A stretch of 64,000 nt of DNA from Pseudomonas hefeiensis (GTDB taxonomy: Bacteria > Pseudomonadota > Gammaproteobacteria > Pseudomonadales > Pseudomonadaceae), in NCBI RefSeq assembly GCF_030687835.1, contig NZ_CP117449.1, positions 5,456,001 to 5,520,000 of the forward strand. Reading direction: 5' to 3'. Positions 50,646 through 60,347 of the stretch are shown piece by piece; the first letter of the stretch is position 1; each line of letters begins with the position of its first letter. The position numbers and the translations under genes were made by a program. The notes beneath the pieces are model-generated. The model worked only from the letters and a program-made list of their open reading frames with translations. It did not search any database and was not told the origin of the DNA.

Positions 50646-51422
50646 CTACCAGTAGTTTTCCACCGCCACCTGACCTGGCCGACGGGTGAGACTCAGTTGC
50701 AGGCCCCTGGCTTTGAGCAGCTTGCGCGTGTCATCAATCATCTGCGGATTACCGCACAACATCACCCGCGAATGTTCCGGCGTCAGCCCGGTGTCAGCCG
50801 CCCTTTCCAGCTCGCCAGTTTCGATCAGCGTCGTGATTCGTCCGCTGAGCGCACCAGGGTGCTGCTCACGGGTGACCGTCGCGATAAACCGAAACTTATG
50901 AGCGTACTCGGCCAGGTAGTCGCGCTGGGTCAACCCTTTGATCAGATCCTGATACGCCAACTCCTGCGCCTCGCGGACGCTGTACACCAGGATGATCCTC
51001 TCGAATTTTTCCCAGACTTCGAAATCCTGGAGAATCGAGAGAAACGGCGCGACGCCCGTGCCCGTGGACAGCAGCCACAAATCGCGCCCGTCAACAAAGC
51101 GATCAAGCGTCAGGTAGCCAAAGGCCTGGCGATCCACCAGCAAGCTATCGCCTGGCTGCAACCGACTAAGTTCGCTGGTGAACTCGCCCTCCGGTACGAC
51201 AATGGAAAAAAACTCAAGGAATTCATCGAACGGCGAAGACACCATGGAATACGCTCGCCAAACGATGGTGCCATCGGCTTTTGCGACCCCCAACCGGGCA
51301 AATTGACCCGCCTGAAAACGAAAACCGCGGTCCCGCGTGGTACGCAATGTAAACAAGTGAGGTGTCACTGGCTGCACATCGAGCAAGGTTTGACAGGTGA
51401 ATTTCTCTGAGCTGTCGATCAT
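50646..51422 (-). CDS. fprB: Ferredoxin-NADP reductase
   Basis: 258 residues from the ATG at 51420-51422. FAD-binding domain with R-A-Y-S-M-V-S-S-P (FAD motif RxYS), NADP domain with G-T-G-V-A-P-F-L-S and C-terminal E-N-Y-W. Bacterial subclass I FNR of the Azotobacter/Pseudomonas type, transferring electrons between NADPH and ferredoxin or flavodoxin. Placed after mscL as PA4615 is. Confidence 0.92.
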   Translation of the reverse strand: MIDSSEKFTCQTLLDVQPVTPHLFTLRTTRDRGFRFQAGQFARLGVAKADGTIVWRAYSMVSSPFDEFLEFFSIVVPEGEFTSELSRLQPGDSLLVDRQAFGYLTLDRFVDGRDLWLLSTGTGVAPFLSILQDFEVWEKFERIILVYSVREAQELAYQDLIKGLTQRDYLAEYAHKFRFIATVTREQHPGALSGRITTLIETGELERAADTGLTPEHSRVMLCGNPQMIDDTRKLLKARGLQLSLTRRPGQVAVENYW

Positions 51423-51711
51423 GAGCCACTCCAATGAGACAAGACTTACAGTGTCCCGCAAAGTGAGCCCCTTCACCACTGACAGCAAATAGTGGCACTT
51501 TAGCCACTAGCGTCCCCGTCGCCGCCCCTATCCTCTACCAGACTTATACAAAGCTACAATTACTGTAAAAACAAATTCGATAGTTTATTTCTTAAACATT
51601 CCAAACTGTAAACAAACAAAAAAAACTCACTGCAAATTAAGAATAGTCCTACACTAAAAATTCGCATCATGGATTGGATCCGCATGGACAAACTCAACCC
51701 AGGAGAGAGCG

Positions 51712-52425
51712 ATGGACAAGTGGAAGGACTTGCTATTGAGGAAGCTATCCTGTGAAAAAGACTTACAGACGGCCTATCGTCTGGTTCTGAATTTCTTTAA
51801 CAATCAGGGATTTGAATATTGCGCATTTTCAGCCTATCTCGGAAGCCCCGACAGGCACACCAACAAGGTAAATCTTAATAACTATCCTTATGGATGGGAC
51901 AAACTTTATGAACAGAACGGCTATGCGTCGAACGATCCATTAGTAGCACATTGCAATCAATCACCGCTTCCTATTTTGTGGGATGAAACTGTTTTTGCTC
52001 AGGCCCCCAAGTTGTGGCGGGACCTTAATCGACAGGGACTTAAATATGGCTGGACCCAGGCCGTTCATGATGAACAGGGGGCACATTGCAGCCTTTTCAG
52101 TCTGGCTCGGACTCATTGCCCCATCGATATTGAGGAGCACTACGCAAATCTCGGCTACGCCATTTTCGCCAGTCAAAGACTGCATGCGCTGGCCAGCAAA
52201 AAACTGGCTGACGCTGCCGCGACCACACAAAAATGTCATTTATCACCCAGAGAGATTGAAGTATTGAGGTGGTCGGCCGAAGGCAAGACGGCCTCGGAAG
52301 TGGGCAGAATCCTCTGTCTCTCCGAGCGCACCGTGAACTTCCATGTGTGCAGTTGCATGCGAAAGCTGAACGTCAACAACAAAATCTCAGCGGTAGCCAA
52401 GGCGGCCCACATCCATGTGATCTGA
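51712..52425 (+). CDS. LuxR-family regulator with autoinducer-binding domain (LuxR solo)
   Basis: 237 residues; AGGAGAG precedes the start. The N-terminal autoinducer-binding domain (about 15-160) keeps the acyl-homoserine-lactone contact pattern Y-P-Y-G-W-D-K-L-Y, D-P-L and P-I-L-W-D, corresponding to W57, Y61, D70, P71 and W85 in TraR. The C-terminal LuxR helix-turn-helix has L-S-P-R-E-I-E-V-L-R-W and S-E-R-T-V-N-F-H. No luxI-type synthase lies in the window. The gene and its 290-base upstream region are AT-rich relative to neighbours. Ligand and targets are unknown. Confidence 0.88.
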   Translation: MDKWKDLLLRKLSCEKDLQTAYRLVLNFFNNQGFEYCAFSAYLGSPDRHTNKVNLNNYPYGWDKLYEQNGYASNDPLVAHCNQSPLPILWDETVFAQAPKLWRDLNRQGLKYGWTQAVHDEQGAHCSLFSLARTHCPIDIEEHYANLGYAIFASQRLHALASKKLADAAATTQKCHLSPREIEVLRWSAEGKTASEVGRILCLSERTVNFHVCSCMRKLNVNNKISAVAKAAHIHVI

Positions 52426-52606
52426 ACCGTGCGGCGCTGTTACCTAGCTGAAAAACCCGCGAGTAATGCCTGGCAAAAAAACGTACCATTTACGGCTCCA
52501 CTTGAGTGATGACGCGCCAAGCACGCGACGTAGTTCATTCAGGCGGTCCCGCTGAGACACCTGCCCCGGGGCAGCGGGACATTCGTTGATCTCCAGAGTC
52601 CCAGCC

Positions 52607-53746
52607 ATGCCCTTGCTCGACAGTCCCTTCGCTCAACTTGACCTGATCCGCCAGCCCGAACAGCAGAATGAGCCGCTGCAAGCCTTCGACGCGGCCGATG
52701 AATACCTGCTCGCGTATCTGGCCGAACAACAGCCCCTCGCCGATACCCGGGTCCTGGTCCTCAATGACAGCTTTGGTGCCCTGGCGGCGAGCCTTGCCGG
52801 CAAGGTTGACGTCATCAGCAGCAGCGACTCGTACCTGGCCTTGCACGCGCTGGAGAAAAACCTGGTGCGCAACGGCCTGCCCTTCGATGCGGTGTCGACC
52901 TTGCCGGCGAGTGAACCGTTGACCGGACCGTTCGACCGCGTCCTGATCAAAGTGCCGAAAACCCTGGCCCTGCTGGAAGAACAACTGATTCGCCTGCAAG
53001 GCCAATTAGCCCCCGACGCCCAGGTGATTGCCGCAGCGATGGTCAAGCATCTGCCCCGGGCCGCCGGCGACCTGTTGGAGCGCTACGTTGGCCCGGTGCA
53101 GGCCTCGCTGGCAGTGAAAAAAGCCCGGTTGTTGATCGCCACGCCAGAAGCGCTCTGGCCACAAAACCGCGTACCGGCCGTATCGCCCTACCCCACTCGC
53201 TATTGGCTGGAAGAACCGAAGATCGAATTGCTTAACCACGCCAACGTGTTCTGTCGCGAAGGCCTGGACATTGGCACCCGAGCATTTCTGCCGCATCTGC
53301 CAAAGAACCTGGGCACCGCCCGCGTCGCGGACCTGGGGTGCGGCAACGGTGTTCTGGCAATCGCCAGCGCCCTGCAGAATCCCGAGGCCCGCTACACCTT
53401 GGTGGATGAGTCGTACATGGCCGTGCAGTCGGCCGCCGAGAACTGGCGCGCCGCCCTGGGTGAGCGCGAGGTGACAATACGGGCCGGGGATGGCCTGGCC
53501 GGGCAAGAGGCGCAGTCATTGGACGTGGTGCTGTGTAATCCGCCCTTCCACCAACAGCAGGTGGTGGGCGACTTCCTGGCCTGGCGGATGTTTCAGCAGG
53601 CGCGCGAAGCGCTGGTGGTCGGCGGCGCGCTGTACATCGTCGGCAATCGGCACCTGGGCTACCACAGCAAACTGGCGCGGTTGTTCCGGGGTGTCGAACA
53701 AGTGGCGGCGACCCCGAAATTCGTCATCCTCAAGGCCCGCAAATAA
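52607..53746 (+). CDS. rlmG: 23S rRNA guanine-1835 N2-methyltransferase RlmG
   Basis: 379 residues from ATG 52607. Inactive N-terminal methyltransferase-like domain, then a SAM-binding domain with V-A-D-L-G-C-G-N-G-V-L and the catalytic N-P-P-F-H motif. It methylates G1835 in 23S rRNA; the related RsmC methylates 16S. Position matches PA4617. Confidence 0.85.
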   Translation: MPLLDSPFAQLDLIRQPEQQNEPLQAFDAADEYLLAYLAEQQPLADTRVLVLNDSFGALAASLAGKVDVISSSDSYLALHALEKNLVRNGLPFDAVSTLPASEPLTGPFDRVLIKVPKTLALLEEQLIRLQGQLAPDAQVIAAAMVKHLPRAAGDLLERYVGPVQASLAVKKARLLIATPEALWPQNRVPAVSPYPTRYWLEEPKIELLNHANVFCREGLDIGTRAFLPHLPKNLGTARVADLGCGNGVLAIASALQNPEARYTLVDESYMAVQSAAENWRAALGEREVTIRAGDGLAGQEAQSLDVVLCNPPFHQQQVVGDFLAWRMFQQAREALVVGGALYIVGNRHLGYHSKLARLFRGVEQVAATPKFVILKARK

Positions 53747-53767
53747 CCTAACCCTGCCCCGCAAGCG

Positions 53768-53932
53768 TCAGTGGGTAGTCAGTCCTGCGGCGTTCATGAA
53801 CATCCGCATCAGGCTGGCGACGATAAACAGCGCCAGCACACTGCCGGCCCAGATCAGCGCCAGCCAGCCAAGCCGCTGCCAGAGCGGCTTCTTTTCAGCC
53901 GCTTCGATGTCTTTCAAATCAGGCTTGGCCAT
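53768..53932 (-). CDS. DUF2474 small membrane protein of the cyanide-insensitive oxidase operon
   Basis: 54 residues from the ATG at 53930-53932, with one membrane segment (W-L-A-L-I-W-A-G-S-V-L-A-L-F-I). It follows cioB by 21 bases. Small DUF2474 proteins regularly follow bd-type oxidase genes and resemble CydX by position and size; a CydX-like accessory role is an inference. Confidence 0.8.
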   Translation of the reverse strand: MAKPDLKDIEAAEKKPLWQRLGWLALIWAGSVLALFIVASLMRMFMNAAGLTTH

Positions 53933-53953
53933 TTTCAATGCCTCGCTGGTCAA

Positions 53954-54962
53954 TCAATGGTAGCCGTCGTCGTGGGTCACCTTGCCGCGGAACACGTAAT
54001 AGCTCCAGAAGGTGTACACCAGGATCAAAGGAATGATGAACAGCGTCCCGACCAGCATGAACCCTTGGCTCTGGGGCGGTGACGCCGCATCCCAGATGGA
54101 GATGGACGGCGGCACGATGTTCGGCCACAAGCTGATACCCAAACCGCTGTAACCGAGGAAGATCAGCACCAGGGTAAGGATGAACGGCGTGTAATTGGCA
54201 TTGCGGGCCACCGCGCGGAACAACCCGTACATCGTCACCAGCACCAGGATCGGCACCGGCAGGAACCAGAACAGGTTCGGTAGGGTAAACCAGCGCGCCG
54301 CGATATCGGCGTGGGCCAGCGGGGTCCAGATGCTGACGATACCGATCACCGCCAGTACCCCGAACGCCAGCGGCCTGGCCAGGTTGTGCATCTGCTCCTG
54401 CAACTTGCCTTCGGTTTTCATGATCAGCCAGGTGCAGCCGAGCAAGGCGTAGGCGGCGATCAACGCCAGGCCACAGAAGACTGTGAACGGTGTGAACCAG
54501 TCCAGGGAGCCGCCGGCGAACTGGCGATCGACCACTTCGAAGCCATCGATGAACGCGCCCAGCGCTACCCCCTGGAAGAAGGTGGCCGTCAGGGAGCCGC
54601 CGATGAACGCCTTGTCCCACAGATGGCGCTTGTCAGCCTTGGCCTTGAAGCGAAACTCAAAGGCCACGCCGCGGAAGATCAGGCCGATGAGCATCAGGAT
54701 CAACGGCAGGTACAGCGCCGAAAGCACCACTGAATAAGCCAGCGGAAACGCTCCGAACAGGCCCGCGCCGCCCAGCACCAGCCAGGTTTCGTTACCGTCC
54801 CAGACCGGCGCCACGGTGTTCATCATCACGTCGCGGTCACGCTCGCCCTTGATGAAGGGGAAGAGAATTGCCGATTCCCAGGTCAAAGCCATCCATGATC
54901 ACGTACATCATGATGCCGAAGATGATGACCACGGCCCAGATCAGCGGAAGATCAATACCCAT
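53954..54962 (-). CDS. cioB: Cytochrome bd-type cyanide-insensitive quinol oxidase subunit II, frameshifted
   Basis: Corrected 335 residues, starting at the ATG at 54960-54962 (M-G-I-D-L-P-L-I-W-A). The full protein has eight or nine membrane segments with D-G-F-D-L-G and W-D-G-N-E-T-W. One extra T at 54869-54870 (minus strand: GGCAATTC for GGCATTC) breaks the frame inside I-G-I-L-F-P-F, about residue 31. Partner of CioA; together they oxidise quinol with oxygen and resist cyanide. It starts 3 bases after the cioA stop. Confidence 0.9.
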
Positions 54963-54965
54963 GAC

Positions 54966-56406
54966 TCAATTCCCCTTAAGCGAGCTGTCGTTATGGTCCA
55001 CTTCGTCGTCGCCATCGTCGGCGGCCGACAATGGACGGGCCGGGGTACGTTTCTGACCAGGGCCACCATCGGCCGGCTCGTCCTCATGGGCTTCCGGCCC
55101 TTTGCGCACCAGGCGCATCATGTAGCTCAGGCCCGCACCGAACAGCGCGAAAATACACCACGACGAACAACACCAGGGTGATACTCATCTGCGCAAAACT
55201 GTGGCCGGACGAAGCATCGGCCGTGCGCATCAAGCCGTAGACCACCCAGGGCTGACGGCCGATCTCGGTGGTGAACCAGCCCGCCAGGATCGCAATCAGG
55301 CCGGACGGCCCCATCCACAGCACCATGTAAAGAAAGGGTCGGGACTGGTAGAGCCGGTCATTGCGGCGCAGCCAGAGACTGCACAAGCCGGTGAAAATCA
55401 TCAGCAGTCCCAGGCCCACCATGATCCGGAACGACCAGAACACGATGGTCGAATTCGGTCGGTCTTCAGGTGGGAACTCCTTGAGGGCCGGTACCTGTTT
55501 GTCCAGGCTGTGGGTCAGGATCAGGCTGCCCAAGTAGGGGATTTCCACGGCGAACCGGGTTTTTTCCGCCTGCATGTCCGGCCAGCCAAACAGGATCAGC
55601 GGGGTAGGTTCATTGCCGACGTTTTCCCAGTGGCCTTCGATGGCCGCAATCTTCGCCGGTTGGTGCTTGAGGGTGTTGAGGCCATGGAAGTCGCCGATGA
55701 CCGCTTGTATCGGTGCCACCAGCAATGCCATCCACATCGCCATCGACAGCATGCGGCGAATGGCCGGGGTATCGCGGCCACGCAGCAAGTGCCAGGCCGC
55801 CGACGAGCCGACAAAGAACGCCGTAGCGACGAACGCCGCCGTCGACATGTGCAGCAGCCGATAAGGGAACGAGGGGTTGAACACCACCGCCAGCCAGTCG
55901 ACAGGAATGACCCGGCCATCAATGATTTCGTAGCCCTGCGGGGTCTGCATCCAACTGTTGGAGGCCAGGATCCAGAACGTCGAGATCAGCGTACCGATCG
56001 CCACCATGACCGTGGAAAAGAAATGCAGGCCGCGCCCGACGCGGTTCCAACCGAACAGCATCACGCCGAGGAAACCCGCTTCGAGGAAGAACGCCGTGAG
56101 CACCTCGTAGGTCAGCAGCGGCCCGGTGACCGCGCCGGCGAAGTCAGAGAAACGACTCCAGTTGGTGCCGAACTGATAGGCCATGACCAATCCGGATACC
56201 ACCCCCATGCCGAAGTTGACGGCAAATATCTTCGACCAGAAGTGGTACAGGTCGCGGTAGGTGTCGTCGCGAGTCTTGAGCCACAAGCCCTCGAGTACCG
56301 CCAGGTAACTCGCCAGGCCGATGGTGATGGCCGGGAACAGGATATGGAACGAGATGGTGAACGCGAACTGGATTCGGGCGAGATCGAGCGCCTCCAAACC
56401 GAACAT
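54966..56406 (-). CDS. cioA: Cytochrome bd-type cyanide-insensitive quinol oxidase subunit I, frameshifted
   Basis: Corrected 479 residues, ATG at 56404-56406 (M-F-G-L-E-A-L-D-L-A-R). Haem ligand region H-I-L-F-P-A, several TM segments, and the short Q-loop with G-R-Q-P-W that marks the CIO subtype. One extra A in AAAA at 55150-55153 breaks the frame near the C-terminus after V-V-Y-F; reading past it gives the normal tail ending S-S-L-K-G-N. Uncorrected, the protein runs on to 55084 with a wrong tail. Confidence 0.9.
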
Positions 56407-56700
56407 AAGTCTTCCTCTGTCAGGTAAAACCGGCTGCGGGCGGGGCTTGCATCGCAACCTCCAGGGATATGGAGTGCGATGCTTTTCAAATCGTTCTTTT
56501 TTTAAACCGTCACAACGCAGGAACGTGGCCGGATGGCCCCAGCCCAAGGCCCCGGAGGGTATTGACCTGGATCAAGCAATGTTCAAAGAGTAGTCGCATT
56601 ATGGCCGATGGACGGCGTGGTCTTTTGTCGCGTGACAGGTTGCCTCAGTGCTGCAATCCCGCTCTAAGCCAAGATTTCTTAAATCTTGAGGAGTGCACTG

Positions 56701-56797
56701 TTGTGGCGAGGGGATTTATCCCCGCTCGAGTGCGCAGCGCTCGCAAAAGCTTGGGGCCGCTTCGCACCCCAGCGGGGATAAATCCCCTCGCCACAAA
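56701..56797. repeat. Inverted REP-like repeat in the cioA/MFS gap
   Basis: The 504-base gap 56407-56910 holds this pair: TTGTGGCGAGGGGATTTATC faces GATAAATCCCCTCGCCACAA, a distinct variant of the TGTGGCGAG class with a 35-base middle also partly palindromic. Outside it I see only the divergent promoter regions of cioA and the MFS gene. Confidence 0.8.
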
Positions 56798-56910
56798 AAA
56801 AGCGTGCTATGTGAAAAGTAGATGTTTGGCTAACTATTTTTTTCGCCACCGCAACCTCCAGTTACAACTCGGTGATAATCTCGATGCCCTCATCACCGGA
56901 CCCGTCATAG

Positions 56911-58149
56911 ATGCCCAGCCAAGCGCCAATGCTGCTCCGCCACCATCGTCCCTTCATCGCCTTCTGGCTGGCCCGTATTTTCACCGCCAGTGGTTTCCAG
57001 ATGCTCACGGTGGCCATCGGCTGGAACCTCTATCAACTGACCGGCAACGTATTGGACCTGGGTCTTGTCGGGCTGGTGGAGTTCGCTCCGCGTGTGCTGT
57101 TCATGCTGCACACCGGGCATGTGGCCGACCGCTATGACCGCCGCAAGGTCGCGGCGATCTGCCAGTCGTTGCAGGCGATGATCGCCCTGGCGCTGGTCAT
57201 CGGCAGCGCCACCGATAACGTCACGCGAGAGATGATCTTCATCCTCGCCTTCCTGTTGGGCGCCGCCCGCTCCTTTGAAATGCCGACCACCCAGGCGCTG
57301 CTACCGAGCATCGTGCCGGCCGCGCTGTTTCCCCGCGCCGTGGCCGCCGCGCAATCGGCCCAGCAGTCCGCTACCATCGTCGCCCCAGCGCTGGGCGGTC
57401 TGCTCTATGCCTTTGGCAGCGTCTGGGTCTACGGGCCGACCGTGTTGCTCTACGTCATCGCCTGCTGCCTGATGCTCAACCTGCCCGCTCGCCAGACGCC
57501 GCTGAACAAAGGCAAGGCAACGATGGATTCGTTGCTGGCCGGGATTCGCTTCATTCGCAGCCGCCCGGACATTCTCGGGGCGATTTCCCTGGACCTGTTC
57601 GCGGTACTGCTGGGCGGCGCGACGGCGCTCCTGCCGGTGTTTGCCAAAGATATTCTGCTTACTGGCCCCTGGGGCCTGGGGCTGCTGCGCTCGGCTCCAG
57701 CGGTGGGGGCCTTGCTGATGTCGCTATGGCTGGCGCGGTTTGCCGTGGAGCGCAAGGTCGGTCGGGTGATGTTCACCGCCGTGGGCGTGTTCGGCGTCGC
57801 CACCATTGCCTTCGGCCTCTCCACTTCGTTCTGGTTTTCCCTGGCGGTGCTGGTGGTGCTGGGCGCGGCGGACATGATCAGCATGGTGATCCGCGCCTCC
57901 TTCGTACAGTTGGAAACGCCGGACGAAATGCGCGGCCGGGTCAGCGCGGTGAACGGGCTGTTCATCGGTGCCTCGAACCAGTTGGGTGAATTCGAGTCCG
58001 GGCTGACCGCCCACTGGTTCGGCACCGTTCCGGCGGTGGTCATGGGCGGTGTCGGTACGCTGTTGGTCACCGGGGTCTGGATCAAACTGTTCCCAACCCT
58101 GGCCAACCGTGACCGGATGCACGAACCGGTTGAAGCAGCGAAAACCTAA
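56911..58149 (+). CDS. Major facilitator superfamily exporter (EntS-like)
   Basis: 412 residues, 11-12 membrane segments, resembling the MFS_3/EntS siderophore exporter group: A-R-I-F-T-A-S-G-F-Q, A-D-R-Y-D-R-R-K-V motif A and the late G-A-S-N-Q-L-G-E-F-E-S-G motif. Substrate unknown. Start at 56911 (M-P-S-Q-A-P) or M7 at 56929. The 3' end overlaps paoC by 4 bases. Matches PA4622 in order. Confidence 0.85.
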   Translation: MPSQAPMLLRHHRPFIAFWLARIFTASGFQMLTVAIGWNLYQLTGNVLDLGLVGLVEFAPRVLFMLHTGHVADRYDRRKVAAICQSLQAMIALALVIGSATDNVTREMIFILAFLLGAARSFEMPTTQALLPSIVPAALFPRAVAAAQSAQQSATIVAPALGGLLYAFGSVWVYGPTVLLYVIACCLMLNLPARQTPLNKGKATMDSLLAGIRFIRSRPDILGAISLDLFAVLLGGATALLPVFAKDILLTGPWGLGLLRSAPAVGALLMSLWLARFAVERKVGRVMFTAVGVFGVATIAFGLSTSFWFSLAVLVVLGAADMISMVIRASFVQLETPDEMRGRVSAVNGLFIGASNQLGEFESGLTAHWFGTVPAVVMGGVGTLLVTGVWIKLFPTLANRDRMHEPVEAAKT

Positions 58150-60347
58150 AGCAATTTATCGAGTGTGATGGGAAAGTCCCGGACCCGTTTGCCGGTGGCG
58201 TGATAAATCGCATTGGCCACGGCCGCTGCCACGCCGACGATACCGATCTCACCGACGCCCTTGGAGCCGAGGGCATTGACGATTTCATCGCGCTCGTCGA
58301 CAAAAATCACGTCAATGTCACCGATGTCGGCGTTTACCGGCACATGGTACTCCGCCAGGCTGTGGTTCATGTGCCGGCCCAAGGCATGATCAGTCAAGGT
58401 CTCTTCGTGCAGGGCCATGCCGACGCCCCAGACCACTCCACCGAGGATCTGGCTGCGCGCGGTTTTCGGGTTGATCACTCGCCCGGCAGCGATGGCGCTG
58501 ACCACCCGATTGACCTTCACCGTGCCCAAGTCCTCATCCACCAGCACTTCGACAAACACCGCCGAATGCGTCGCCGTGGCGTAGGCTTGGCGCTTTTCGT
58601 CCGGCTCGGCAGTGACCTGAATCTGCAAGGGCGTCTCGCCGCTTTTTTGCGCCAACTCTGCCAACGAGACACAGGCCTCGCCCAATCGGAGCTGACCGTC
58701 GGCAAACGTCACTTGCTCAAGGGTCGCGCCACCAAAGGCCGGACAGGCCTGCCGCGCCACAGCCAGGAGTTTTTCCTTCAAGGCTGCACAGGCCTGCTGC
58801 ACCGCAGTGCCCACCGACGAGACGGTGAACGAACCGCCCTGCAGCGGCGCAGTAGGCAGCGATGAGTCACCGAGAATAAAGGTGACGTTTTCCAGGGAAA
58901 CGCCTGAAGCTTCGGCGGCGATCTGGGTCATGACCGTATAGGTGCCAGTGCCGATGTCAGTGGTGGCGCTGCTGACGGTCAATTTGCCGTTGGCATCCAG
59001 CGAGGCCTGGGCGCTGGCCTTCTGCTGCATGGCCTCCCACACGCCGCCCGCCATGCCCCAACCGACCAACTGCCGACCTTCACGCATGCTGCGCGGTTCC
59101 GGGTTGCGCTTGTTCCAGCCGAAACGGTCTGCGCCCTGGGCATAGCACTCTCGCAGCGCCTTGCTGGAGTACGGCTTGCCTTCGTTCTCGTTACGCTCGG
59201 CGTAATTGATCAACCGCAGTTGAACCGGATCGATCGCCAGGGCACAGGCCAGTTCATCCATGGCGCACTCCAGGCCGATCAGCCCCAGGGCGGCGCCGGG
59301 GGCGCGCATGTCCAGTGGCGTATAGACGTCCAAGGGCACCAGTTTGTAGGTCAACTCCACGTTGTCGCAGTGATAGAGCATGCCGCTCCACTCCACCACA
59401 TGCTCAGTGAAGTCTTCGAAGCGAGAGGTCTGGCCGATAGCAGTATGCGCCACCGCCAACAGTCGCCCGTTGGCCGCGGCCCCCAGTTGCACACGCTGAA
59501 AGGTCCGTGGCCGGTAGCCAAACGTAAACATTTGCTGACGCGTCAGACTGACCCGCACCGAGCGTTTGAGCGCCAGCGCTGCCATCACCGCCAGGGGCAG
59601 TTGGTACTGTGGCCGCAGCCCGGAACCGAAGGCGCCGCCCACATAGGCGGCAAACACTCGCACCTGGTCTTTCTCAAGCCCGAAGACCTTTTGCACATAG
59701 GCCTGGCAGTTTTGCGTGCCTTGGGTCTTGTCGTGAATATGCAGGCTGCCGTCGGGTTGATACAGCACGGTCGAGGCATGGGGCTCCATCGGGTTGTGAT
59801 GTTCAACCGGCGTGCTGTAGGACACATCCACGCTGAGCGCCGAACTGGCGTACTCGCCCTGAAAATTCCCACGGGGCTTGGGCAATTCGGCCGGTGCCGG
59901 ATGGGCTTCGTTTTGCAGGATTGCCAGATCGGTCTGATGGTCCTGGGCTTGGTATTCAATTTCAATCAGTGACCCGGCGTAGCGGGCCAACTCCAGGTTT
60001 TGCGCCACGACCAGCGCCAGAGGTTGGCCGCTGTACAGTATCTGGTCGTTGAACAGCGGCCGGAAAGGCGAACCGTCCGCCGCATCGGCATCCTGATAAG
60101 GCTCGTCGTAGCTGGCGATCCTCGGGCGGTTGGTGTGGTCGATGACCGCAACCACACCGGGCAGCGCCAAGGCTCGGGAAGCATCGATGTTCAACACACG
60201 GCCACGGGCGATGGCGCCGGACACCACGCTACCGTGCAGCAAGCCGTCCTCGGGGTATTCAGCCGCATAACGGGCCTGGCCGGTGACCTTGAGCAGGCCA
60301 TCGACCCGGTCCAGCGGCTGCCCTATGGATTTGCTCGAAGCATTCAT
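58146..60347 (-). CDS. Molybdopterin-binding subunit of an aldehyde/xanthine oxidoreductase-type enzyme (PaoC-like)
   Basis: 733 residues. R-V-D-G-L-L-K-V-T-G-Q-A-R-Y opens the protein; V-G-G-A-F-G-S-G, the T-x-D-I-G-T-G-T-Y motif and the C-terminal catalytic Glu in G-V-G-E-I-G-I-V-G are present. Large subunit of a periplasmic or cytoplasmic three-subunit molybdenum hydroxylase. It overlaps paoB by one base. Whether it uses the cytosine dinucleotide cofactor cannot be read from sequence; aldehydes are the likeliest substrates. Confidence 0.88.
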   Translation of the reverse strand: MNASSKSIGQPLDRVDGLLKVTGQARYAAEYPEDGLLHGSVVSGAIARGRVLNIDASRALALPGVVAVIDHTNRPRIASYDEPYQDADAADGSPFRPLFNDQILYSGQPLALVVAQNLELARYAGSLIEIEYQAQDHQTDLAILQNEAHPAPAELPKPRGNFQGEYASSALSVDVSYSTPVEHHNPMEPHASTVLYQPDGSLHIHDKTQGTQNCQAYVQKVFGLEKDQVRVFAAYVGGAFGSGLRPQYQLPLAVMAALALKRSVRVSLTRQQMFTFGYRPRTFQRVQLGAAANGRLLAVAHTAIGQTSRFEDFTEHVVEWSGMLYHCDNVELTYKLVPLDVYTPLDMRAPGAALGLIGLECAMDELACALAIDPVQLRLINYAERNENEGKPYSSKALRECYAQGADRFGWNKRNPEPRSMREGRQLVGWGMAGGVWEAMQQKASAQASLDANGKLTVSSATTDIGTGTYTVMTQIAAEASGVSLENVTFILGDSSLPTAPLQGGSFTVSSVGTAVQQACAALKEKLLAVARQACPAFGGATLEQVTFADGQLRLGEACVSLAELAQKSGETPLQIQVTAEPDEKRQAYATATHSAVFVEVLVDEDLGTVKVNRVVSAIAAGRVINPKTARSQILGGVVWGVGMALHEETLTDHALGRHMNHSLAEYHVPVNADIGDIDVIFVDERDEIVNALGSKGVGEIGIVGVAAAVANAIYHATGKRVRDFPITLDKLL

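Noticed and set aside
55201..56427. Long plus-strand open frame opposite cioA
   Set aside because: Antisense shadow of cioA; rich in Arg, His, Gln and Glu with no recognisable fold.
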